Shown here: positions 1 through 4,902 of the stretch, one piece after another | Layout: every line of letters starts with the position of its first letter | How positions within the stretch are numbered: the stretch's first letter is position 1 | Source: a bacterium | Lineage (GTDB): Bacteria > Atribacterota > Phoenicimicrobiia > Phoenicimicrobiales > Phoenicimicrobiaceae | DNA: 5,757 nucleotides | Assembly: GCA_018819665.1 (NCBI GenBank) | Contig: JAHJOY010000029.1 | Coordinates: forward strand, 1-5,757 | Direction of reading: 5' to 3' | Program-made: the position numbers and the translations under genes | The notes under the pieces: model-generated | What the model was told of the DNA's origin: nothing | Seen by the model: the letters and a program-made list of their open reading frames with translations, nothing else | The model's database searches: none

Positions 1-432
1 ATTGTATATATCGCCGAGAGAATAAATGAACTGGTAAAAGATAAAGAGATAACCGATAAAAAAGTAAGAACAATACCAGAAGGGATAACAGGAGAAGGCG
101 TAGGATGTGTCGAAGCGCCAAGAGGCACCTTGTTCCATCATTATATTGCTGATGAACATGGTATAGCGAAAAAAGTTAATTTTATTGTAGCTACCACTCA
201 TAACAATGGTCCTATATGTATGTCTATAAAAAAAGCAGCCCAAAGGGTAATTAAAAATTTTAAAGTAGATGATGGATTATTGAATTTGATAGAAGTGGCT
301 TTTAGAGCATATGATCCTTGCCTTGCTTGTGCCAGCCATTGTTTGCCCGGACATATGGCGATGAAAGCAAATATTTATAATTCCGATAAGAAGTTAATAA
401 ATGAAATTATTAGAAAGGAAAAAGTCAGATAG
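1..432 (+). CDS. [NiFe] hydrogenase large subunit, C-terminal part (group 3-like, MvhA/FrhA/HoxH family); 5' end outside window
   Basis: The catalytic subunit of a [NiFe] hydrogenase, which interconverts H2 with protons and electrons. Only the last 143 codons are present; the reading frame is open from base 1, so the gene begins upstream. Visible motifs are GEGVGCVEAPRGTLFHHY near residues 32-49 and the nickel-ligand motif DPCLACASH, with its two cysteine codons at 319-321 and 328-330. The N-terminal pair of cysteine ligands lies outside the window. Thirty residues follow the motif histidine. In this family such a tail is removed by a dedicated endopeptidase after nickel insertion, and that enzyme is encoded next. 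The VEAPRG and DPCLAC wording resembles cytosolic group 3 enzymes (F420-non-reducing Mvh or NAD(P)-linked types) more than membrane uptake enzymes, but the subgroup is inferred. The residue just after the cleavage histidine is Cys, where related tails as I recall them have Ala, Ser or Thr. Confidence 0.93.
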   Translation: MVYIAERINELVKDKEITDKKVRTIPEGITGEGVGCVEAPRGTLFHHYIADEHGIAKKVNFIVATTHNNGPICMSIKKAAQRVIKNFKVDDGLLNLIEVAFRAYDPCLACASHCLPGHMAMKANIYNSDKKLINEIIRKEKVR

Positions 433-461
433 AAAAAGTAAGTATATCAAAAACACTATTT

Positions 462-920
462 TTGGGTATAGGCAATACTATTCGCGGTGATGATGGGATA
501 GGCATTTATATTGCAGAAGAGATTAAAAAGAAGTTAGTCAATAAAAAAAATAATGTAACTATAATTAGCACCGAAACAGCCGGTTTAAACCTTTTAGACT
601 TAATAGTTGGATATAGTAAACTTATTATTGTTGATTCGATTCAAGTTAGTAGTAATAATGAATTAGGGCATATTTTTAAGTTAGAAGTTAATCAAATTAA
701 CTCATCAAATAGTCATTTTAATTCTCATGATATTGATTTTTCAAAATTATTTAAGATAGGGAAAAAGCTTGGAATAAAATTACCGAGAAAGATAAAAATT
801 TACGGGATTGGCATCTTTTTCGTAAAAGGGTTTGAGCAGAAATGTAATTCCCGACTAGGTAAAATGATACCTGATATAGCCCAATGTATTATTAATAAAG
901 AATTGTCTTTAGAAGAATAA
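462..920 (+). CDS. Hydrogenase maturation endopeptidase (HyaD/HybD/HycI, peptidase M52 family)
   Basis: A cytosolic protease that clips the C-terminal tail of the nickel-loaded hydrogenase large subunit so that the active site can close. It starts with the family signature GIGNTIRGDDGIG. Numbered from the TTG at 462, Asp11, Asp58 (in IIVDSIQ) and His89 (in NSHDID) match the spacing of the nickel-binding Glu16/Asp62/His93 triad of E. coli HybD. A YGIGI segment near the end fits the usual YGIE-type strand. The start is uncertain. TTG462 has no Shine-Dalgarno and would cut off the first beta strand (in-frame codons just upstream read KTLF). Reading upstream, the frame stays open past an ATA at 429 that overlaps the hydrogenase stop codon. 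That ATA has AAGGA at 415-419, nine bases before it. From 429 the protein would be 163 residues, a usual family length. There is no ATG or GTG in that stretch. It is the natural partner of the upstream gene. Confidence 0.88.
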   Translation: MGIGNTIRGDDGIGIYIAEEIKKKLVNKKNNVTIISTETAGLNLLDLIVGYSKLIIVDSIQVSSNNELGHIFKLEVNQINSSNSHFNSHDIDFSKLFKIGKKLGIKLPRKIKIYGIGIFFVKGFEQKCNSRLGKMIPDIAQCIINKELSLEE

Positions 921-925
921 ATTAA

Positions 926-1054
926 GCAGTAAAAAAGGCTGTTGCTGAAGTTTTTGCCCTCACTCAAAGTTTAGGGGGAACAACATCGGGTGAACATGGA
1001 ATAGGAATTTCCAAGGAAGACATTCGGGGATATATGAAGAGCCGAGAGAGATGA
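926..1054 (+). pseudogene. Fragment of a GlcD-type FAD-linked oxidase (C-terminal end), broken at both sides
   Basis: Forty-two codons in frame 2 that read AVKKAVAEVFALTQSLGG and then TTSGEHGIGISKED. The GG-T-x-SGEHGIG stretch is the conserved C-terminal signature of the FAD-linked oxidase family (glycolate oxidase GlcD, D-lactate dehydrogenase). A full GlcD has roughly 450 residues or more; the FAD-binding domain and most of the cap domain are absent. A TAA at 923-925 lies immediately before the fragment in the same frame, only five bases after the stop of the peptidase gene, so the homology begins abruptly. No start codon or ribosome site precedes it. Downstream, the GlcD similarity ends at about 1010-1017 and the frame runs to a TGA at 1052-1054 through bases that belong to the next remnant in another frame. 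It is therefore a remnant and not a functional gene. The intact ancestor would have passed electrons from a 2-hydroxy acid to the neighbouring iron-sulfur subunit. Confidence 0.72.
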
Positions 1055-1335
1055 TTAAAAAGTTTGCTCCTCATTTCGTAGAAATGGAAAAAAACCGCGA
1101 GAATGCTTACTGCTGTGGTGCTGGTGGAGGTGTAAGGGGAACCTTTACAAGGCTTTCCATTGATATGGCAAAAGATAGATTGAAAGAAGCGATAGATAAG
1201 AAAGCCGATATTCTTCTTACTGAATGCTTCTCTTGTTTACATAATTTCAAGAACGCTAAGAAAAGAAAGCAAAATATTAAGATCTATAATATTTCTGAAT
1301 ATCTTTCGATTTTAATGGATGGGGGTGAAAAATGA
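1015..1335 (+). pseudogene. Fragment of a GlcF/HdrD-type (Fe-S) oxidoreductase: C-terminal CCG domain only
   Basis: About 106 codons in frame 1 that reproduce the last cysteine-rich CCG domain of GlcF/HdrD-like proteins. It begins GRHSGIYEEPREMIKKF, the part that normally follows a DPCHL-type motif, then VEMEKNRENAYCCGAGGG with the paired cysteines, then LLTECFSCLHNF with the CxxC pair. The N-terminal ferredoxin-like domain, the first CCG domain and the first cysteine of this CCG set are missing, so the cluster could not form normally. The first ATG in frame is at 1051, giving 94 residues, and it lacks a convincing ribosome site. That ATG overlaps the TGA ending the preceding GlcD fragment. 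The stop (1333-1335) overlaps the sucC start as ATGA, a sign of former operon coupling. An automatic annotation may call 1051-1335 a small Fe-S protein; I read it as debris. A residual translated peptide that keeps sucC coupled is possible. Confidence 0.72.
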
Positions 1336-2468
1336 AGATTTACGAATTCCAGGCTTATGAGATTTTTACTAGGAGGGGAATACCTTCTCCTTGGGGTGAG
1401 GTTGCTAAAACAAGTGAAGAAGTTAAAAAAATAGCTGAAAAGCTGGGTAGACCCGTAGTCGTAAAAGCGCAAGTGCTGGTAGGAGGAAGAGGAAAGGCGG
1501 GAGGTATAAAGCTTGCTTCTACTCCAGAGGAAGCTTATAGGGCAGCTGAGAGGATTTTAAACTCTAAACTTAAGGGTATTTTAGTTAAAAGAGTGTTTGT
1601 CAAGGAGTCCGTATCTATTAAAGAGGAGTATTATTTAGGAGTAACCGTAGATAGAGCTCAAAAAAGGGTTGTGGTTATGGTAAGTCCTGCTGGGGGAATA
1701 GATATAGAAGAGGTAGCCAGAACCAATCCTGGGAAAATATTTAAATTTTATGTCAACCCCTTACTTGGATTTAAAAGCCACGAGGCCAACGAACTTGCCT
1801 CAGCTCTCACTAAAGATAAAAACTTAGTTAAAGGGATAGCTAAAATCCTTTCCGGTCTTTACCGTATTTTTGAAGAAATGGACTCTTCTTTGGTAGAGGT
1901 AAACCCTTTAGTAATTACCGAAGAAGGGTCTCTCTTTGCCCTTGATGCCAAGATTATATTTGATGATAATGCTCTCTACAGACACCCAGAAATAAGTAGC
2001 TTAAGGGATTTAGAGGTAGAAGACCCTCTTGAGGTGAGAGCAAAAGAAGCAGGGGTAAGCTATGTTAGACTCGAGGGAAATATTGGCTGCATAGTAAATG
2101 GAGCCGGTTTAGCTATGGCTACTATGGATCTGGTAAAACATTACGGAGCCGAGCCAGCTAATTTTTTAGATGTAGGAGGAGGAGCAAGTTCACAACAGGT
2201 AGGTAAGGCGCTGGATATTGTTTTATCCGATAAGCAGGTGAGGGCTGTTCTGGTTAATATATTTGGTGGAATCACCAGATGTGATATTGTTGCCGAAGGC
2301 CTTATTCAAGCTCTCTCTAAGAGAGAGATGAACTTACCTTTAATTATTAGGCTTACTGGAACCAATGAAGAAGAAGGTCGAAAAAAGCTGAAGGGTATAA
2401 AAGGAATCTTCTTAGCAGCTACTATGAATGAGGCAGCAAAAAAAGCGATGGAGGTGGTGAAAAGTTGA
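1332..2468 (+). CDS. sucC: Succinate-CoA ligase (ADP-forming) beta subunit
   Basis: The nucleotide-binding subunit of succinyl-CoA synthetase, which with SucD catalyses succinyl-CoA + ADP + Pi to succinate + CoA + ATP. In anaerobes this step can run either way. At 378 residues it is close to the usual 385-390. It has an N-terminal ATP-grasp domain with Lys45 and the glycine-rich GGRGKAGG (51-58). Asn191 (in EVNPL) and Asp205 (in LDAKI) have the spacing of the metal-binding Asn199/Asp213 in E. coli SucC. The C-terminal flavodoxin-like domain carries NGAGLAMATMD, FLDVGGGAS and IFGGITRCD. ATG1332 is preceded by GGGGGTG (1320-1326) and overlaps the stop of the glcF remnant. The stop overlaps the sucD start as TTGA. 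Acyl-CoA ligases for related acids, such as the malate-CoA ligase MtkAB, share this fold, so exact substrate use is inferred from the family. Confidence 0.95.
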   Translation: MKIYEFQAYEIFTRRGIPSPWGEVAKTSEEVKKIAEKLGRPVVVKAQVLVGGRGKAGGIKLASTPEEAYRAAERILNSKLKGILVKRVFVKESVSIKEEYYLGVTVDRAQKRVVVMVSPAGGIDIEEVARTNPGKIFKFYVNPLLGFKSHEANELASALTKDKNLVKGIAKILSGLYRIFEEMDSSLVEVNPLVITEEGSLFALDAKIIFDDNALYRHPEISSLRDLEVEDPLEVRAKEAGVSYVRLEGNIGCIVNGAGLAMATMDLVKHYGAEPANFLDVGGGASSQQVGKALDIVLSDKQVRAVLVNIFGGITRCDIVAEGLIQALSKREMNLPLIIRLTGTNEEEGRKKLKGIKGIFLAATMNEAAKKAMEVVKS

Positions 2469-3343
2469 GTATACTGGTTAATTCTAATACGCGTTTATTA
2501 GTTCAAGGTATAACCGGCAGGGAGGGAAGTTTTCATACGCGGCAGATGTTAGATTATGGAACAAAGGTAATTGCAGGGGTAACTCCAGGCAAAGGGGGAC
2601 AACAAATAGAAGGGGTTCCTGTTTATGATACAGTTAAAGAAGCTGTTGGAGATATGGCGGCAAATACGTCCATTATTTATGTTCCTGCTCGATTTGCTAC
2701 TGAGGCTATCTATGAAGCAACAGATGCCGGAATAAAACTCATAGTTTGTATTACAGAAGGTATCCCTACTTTGGATATGGTTAAAGCCTGTTATTACGTG
2801 AACCAAAAGGGTTCAAAGTTAATTGGGCCTAATTGTGCTGGAGTAATTAGCCCGGGGAAGGCAAAAGTAGGGATTATGCCCGGTTCTATCCATAAAGAGG
2901 GAAATTTAGGGGTAGTCTCCAGAAGTGGCACTCTTACTTATGAGGTGGTTTATAATTTGACTAAAAATGATTTTGGCCAGTCAACCTGTGTAAGTATTGG
3001 AGGGGATCCGGTAATCGGTTCTTCTTTTATTGATATTCTTGAACTTTTTGAAGAAGATTCTCAAACTAAAGCAATTGTTTTAATTGGCGAAATTGGGGGA
3101 ACTGATGAGGAAGAAGCAGCAAAATTTATCCATTTAAAAATGAGAAAGCCCGTTATTGCTTTAGTTGCAGGAAAGACAGCTCCTCCAGGAAAAAGAATGG
3201 GACATGCAGGAGCTATAATCTCTGGAGGAACAGGTACAGCCGAAGAAAAGATAAAGACTTTTCAGAAGTTTTCTATTCCTGTAGCTGAAAGTCCTCTACA
3301 GGTTGTAGATTTAGTCTCAGCAGTTTTAGATGAAAGGGATTAA
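2465..3343 (+). CDS. sucD: Succinate-CoA ligase (ADP-forming) alpha subunit
   Basis: The CoA-binding and phosphohistidine-bearing subunit, partner of SucC. It has 292 residues, the normal family length. The N-terminal Rossmann-type CoA-binding domain shows LLVQGITGREGSFHT (11-25), GVTPGKGG (38-45) and VYVPA-like IYVPA (71-75). The middle has IGPNCAGVISPG (120-131) and VVSRSGTLTYEV (150-161). The active-site histidine is His247 in GKRMGHAGAI, equivalent to E. coli His246, whose phosphate is handed between succinyl phosphate and ADP. IGEIGGTDEEEA (207-218) is the segment that contacts the beta subunit. The TTG start at 2465 is supported by full-length N-terminal homology, by a strong GGAGGTG at 2450-2456 eight bases upstream, and by a four-base overlap with the sucC stop. 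No convincing terminator hairpin is seen after its stop, so sucCD transcripts may continue into the downstream T-box leader. Confidence 0.96.
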   Translation: MSILVNSNTRLLVQGITGREGSFHTRQMLDYGTKVIAGVTPGKGGQQIEGVPVYDTVKEAVGDMAANTSIIYVPARFATEAIYEATDAGIKLIVCITEGIPTLDMVKACYYVNQKGSKLIGPNCAGVISPGKAKVGIMPGSIHKEGNLGVVSRSGTLTYEVVYNLTKNDFGQSTCVSIGGDPVIGSSFIDILELFEEDSQTKAIVLIGEIGGTDEEEAAKFIHLKMRKPVIALVAGKTAPPGKRMGHAGAIISGGTGTAEEKIKTFQKFSIPVAESPLQVVDLVSAVLDERD

Positions 3344-3345
3344 AG

Positions 3346-3393
3346 ATGAGTGGCGAAAAATATAGCCTCCTTCTTCTTCATAGAGAATGGTGA
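3346..3393 (+). other. Possible 15-codon small ORF after sucD, function unknown
   Basis: An ATG two bases after the sucD stop opens a 15-residue frame, MSGEKYSLLLLHREW, ending in TGA. AAAGGG at 3333-3338 lies seven bases before the ATG, a reasonable ribosome site, so it could be translated as the last cistron of the sucCD operon. It could equally be the stump of a lost gene or chance. It ends eight bases before the -35 box of the arg promoter. I recognise no family, and nothing in it resembles an attenuator peptide for arginine (one Arg codon only). Confidence 0.15.
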
Positions 3394-3400
3394 AAAAAAT

Positions 3401-3429
3401 TTGACAATAGTAAAATTTTAATGTATTAT
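3401..3429 (+). promoter_or_regulatory. Sigma-70-type promoter of the arg T-box leader
   Basis: A perfect -35 box TTGACA at 3401-3406 is followed after 17 bases by TATTAT at 3424-3429. An alternative TATAAT at 3427-3432 has a 20-base spacer and is less likely. Transcription should begin near 3436. That places the whole T-box leader, about 385 bases, between promoter and argC. The surroundings are strongly A/T-rich, as is common upstream of strong promoters in low-GC bacteria. No operator palindrome (for example an ArgR box) was recognised beside it. Confidence 0.8.
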
Positions 3430-3460
3430 AATTTCCAAATATCAAAAAAGAATATTTTAA

Positions 3461-3685
3461 CGAGGAAAGTAAGTCATTTTTTAAATTAAAAAGAGAAAGA
3501 TACATTTGGTGAAAGTATCTTAAAAAAGATGACCGAAAAGAGAGCCTCAATAATAATAGGTTGGTTACCTTTAAAAACTTAATGAGTGGGGTAAATAATT
3601 TATCCAATCCCAGGTGGTACCGCGAGATTTCATCTCGTCCTTTTGTGATAATGAAGATTGTCAAGGGGGCGGGATTTTTTGTTTT
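3461..3685 (+). promoter_or_regulatory. T-box riboswitch (tRNA-Arg-sensing) with first antiterminator/terminator platform
   Basis: A leader RNA that binds a specific tRNA and allows transcription into the arg genes when that tRNA is uncharged. Stem I: GAGG 3462-3465 pairs with CCTC 3545-3548. The loop-E strand AGTA is at 3468-3471. GTCATT 3473-3478 pairs with GATGAC 3528-3533. AAGATAC 3497-3503 pairs with GTATCTT 3515-3521 around the typical TTTGGTGAAA apical loop, with an AGAGAAA bulge below it. By comparison with the B. subtilis glyQS layout (CGAAA, then specifier, then a purine), the specifier is AGA at 3539-3541, an Arg codon, which fits the downstream genes. A small hairpin lies at 3558-3570 and Stem III at 3589-3605. 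The T-box motif AGGTGGTACCGCG is at 3612-3624, with TGGT (3615-3618) to pair with a tRNA ending ACCA. The antiterminator is AGG 3612-3614/CCT 3639-3641 plus CGAGAT 3623-3628/ATCTCG 3632-3637. Confidence 0.92.
3634..3685 (+). terminator. Intrinsic terminator of the first T-box platform
   Basis: An 11-pair lower stem runs from CTCGTCCTTTT (3634-3644) to AAGGGGGCGGG (3663-3673), with several G-U pairs. A two-base bulge leads into GATAAT 3647-3652 paired with ATTGTC 3657-3662 around a GAAG loop. TTTTTTGTTTT follows at 3675-3685. Its left arm (3634-3641) is also the right arm of the antiterminator, so the two structures exclude each other, as expected for a T-box switch. Confidence 0.88.
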
Positions 3686-3687
3686 AA

Positions 3688-3796
3688 GAGAGGGATAATT
3701 ATTTACTCAACCCGGGTGGCACCACGGGAAATTTTATCAATCTCGTCCCTTATGATAATCGATAAAGAGATTATCAGGGACGGGATTTTTTATTTT
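3688..3796 (+). promoter_or_regulatory. Second T-box platform: tandem antiterminator/terminator module without its own Stem I
   Basis: A second complete T-box motif, GGGTGGCACCACGG (3714-3727), occurs 102 bases after the first. Its antiterminator can form from GGG 3714-3716 with CCC 3747-3749 and from ACGGGA 3724-3729 with TCTCGT 3741-3746, around the seven-base bulge TGGCACC. The bulge offers TGGC, complementary to a tRNA ending GCCA, where the first platform has TGGT. Only about 30 bases separate the first terminator from this motif. There is therefore no room for a Stem I or specifier loop, and any tRNA must be selected by the upstream Stem I or act without codon reading. Bases 3688-3713 resemble the Stem III region of the first platform (3584-3610) but pair more weakly. 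The layout looks like a partial tandem duplication. Both platforms lie on the argC transcript, which would have to pass both terminators. Confidence 0.85.
3741..3796 (+). terminator. Intrinsic terminator of the second T-box platform
   Basis: A strong hairpin: TCTCGTCCCT (3741-3750) pairs with AGGGACGGGA (3776-3785), and above a TAT bulge GATAATC (3754-3760) pairs perfectly with GATTATC (3769-3775). TTTTTTATTTT follows at 3786-3796. It has fewer G-U pairs than the first terminator. Its left arm doubles as the right arm of the second antiterminator. It ends 24 bases before argC. Confidence 0.9.
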
Positions 3797-3820
3797 GTGT
3801 TCAGATGAGGTGAAAATAGA

Positions 3821-4879
3821 ATGAAAAAAATAAAGATAAGCGTAATTGGTTCAACAGGTTATGCGGGGAAAGAATTAGTAAAAATATTAATGAATCATCA
3901 AAAGGTGGAATTGGTTCATCTGGTTTCTTCCAGTTATGCAGGAAAAAATATAGCGGAGATATTTCCTGAATTCCTGAATAAATTAGATAAAAAACTTATA
4001 AATTTTAATTTAGATGTAGTATCTCAAGATTCGGATCTGGTATTTACTGCTCTTCCCCATACGGTCTCTATGGATATGGTTCCTGAATTATTAAAAAAAG
4101 GTGTTAAAGTAGTTGATTTAAGTGCGGATTACCGTATAAAGGATTCTGCGGTGTATCAGGAATGGTACAAGAAAGAGCTCAACCAAATTAGTAAGGAGCT
4201 GTTACTTGAAGCAGTTTACGGTCTTCCGGAAATTTACCTGGATAAAATAAAAGATGCCTCATTGGTAGCTAACCCTGGCTGTTATCCGACCAGTGTAATT
4301 TTAGGGATCGCCCCTTTATTAAAATATCACTTTGTAGAACCAGTGGGGATTATTATTGATTCTAAATCCGGTATTAGTGGAGCGGGGAGGAAACTGTCTT
4401 TAGGTCTTCATTTCGCAGAGTGTAATGAAAATTTTAAAGCTTATAAGGTTGTCAGGCATAATCATATTCCGGAAGTCGAGCAGGAATTATCTTCTGTTTA
4501 TTTTGGAGCAGATAACAAAGAGCAGATAAAAGGGATAAAAGTTTCCTTTACTCCCCACCTTCTTCCGATTAATAGAGGAATTTTATCCACCTGCTATTTA
4601 AGTTTAAGGGGTTCTAAAAAAGAAGAGGAGGTTTTGGAGATTTATCAAAAATATTATCATAAGGCACCTTTTGTGCGAATCTTTGAACCCCCCAATTTGC
4701 CGGAGATAAAATATGTAGCAGGAACAAATTATTGTGATATTGGATTTACTATAGACGAAAGAGTAGGGAAGATTAAGGTAATTTCGGCGATAGATAATTT
4801 GCTTAAAGGAGCAGCGGGGCAGGCAGTACAGAATATGAATATTATGTCTAGTTTCCCTGAGACCTGTGGGCTGGTATAA
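3821..4879 (+). CDS. argC: N-acetyl-gamma-glutamyl-phosphate reductase
   Basis: The third step of arginine biosynthesis: NADPH-dependent reduction of N-acetylglutamyl 5-phosphate to N-acetylglutamate 5-semialdehyde, in the cytosol. At 352 residues it has normal family length. The N-terminal dinucleotide-binding motif GSTGYAGKE is at 10-18, followed by FTALPH (75-80) and VDLSADYR (98-105). The catalytic cysteine is Cys154 in ANPGCYPT. SKSGISGAGR (181-190) and the histidine motif RHNHIPEVEQEL (212-223), with His215 as probable general base, complete the active site. The C-terminal part contains FTPHLLPINRGI and DNLLKGAAGQAVQN, both typical of ArgC. ATG3821 is preceded by GAGGTGA (3807-3813), seven bases away. 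It is the first gene after the double T-box leader, so its transcription should respond to uncharged arginine tRNA. argJ follows after 23 bases. Confidence 0.97.
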   Translation: MKKIKISVIGSTGYAGKELVKILMNHQKVELVHLVSSSYAGKNIAEIFPEFLNKLDKKLINFNLDVVSQDSDLVFTALPHTVSMDMVPELLKKGVKVVDLSADYRIKDSAVYQEWYKKELNQISKELLLEAVYGLPEIYLDKIKDASLVANPGCYPTSVILGIAPLLKYHFVEPVGIIIDSKSGISGAGRKLSLGLHFAECNENFKAYKVVRHNHIPEVEQELSSVYFGADNKEQIKGIKVSFTPHLLPINRGILSTCYLSLRGSKKEEEVLEIYQKYYHKAPFVRIFEPPNLPEIKYVAGTNYCDIGFTIDERVGKIKVISAIDNLLKGAAGQAVQNMNIMSSFPETCGLV

Positions 4880-4902
4880 ACTCAAGGTGAAAGGAGTTAA
4901 AA

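Larger units (their letters stand above)
3584..3796 (+). repeat. Diverged direct tandem repeat of the T-box expression platform (two units of about 102-109 bases)
   Basis: Unit 1 (3584-3685) and unit 2 (3688-3796) share the same order of elements: GAG-GGG start, an A/T-rich segment ending in CCC, GGTGG-ACC T-box, CTCGTCC arm, TGATAAT inner arm, GGCGGG or GACGGG arm, and a run of six T, one other base, then TTTT. The spacing between matching T-boxes is 102 bases. The units differ by many substitutions and small indels that preserve pairing, which points to an old duplication still under selection. Confidence 0.72.

Noticed and set aside
1285..1290. TATAAT hexamer upstream of sucC as a possible -10 box
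   Set aside because: No acceptable -35 element lies 15-19 bases before it. In such A/T-rich DNA the hexamer alone is not evidence.
1284..1472. A 62-codon open frame on the - strand
   Set aside because: It overlaps the glcF remnant and the start of sucC in antisense, with no recognisable content.
2549..2806. An 85-codon open frame on the - strand
   Set aside because: It is antisense to the well-conserved coding sequence of sucD and has no recognisable family or ribosome site.
3326..3664. A 112-codon open frame on the - strand
   Set aside because: It covers the promoter, Stem I and first T-box in antisense. Its composition is that of A/T-rich complement, with no recognisable domain.
3461..3796. 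Reading the region as two complete independent T-box riboswitches
   Set aside because: Only one Stem I and one specifier loop can be drawn. The roughly 30 bases between the first terminator and the second T-box motif are too few for another.
3614..3808. A 64-codon open frame on the + strand across the leader
   Set aside because: It lies exactly over the two T-box platforms and their terminators, has no family likeness, and is explained by RNA structure.
4604..4885. A 93-codon open frame on the - strand
   Set aside because: It is antisense to the 3' part of argC, a clear gene. No independent evidence.
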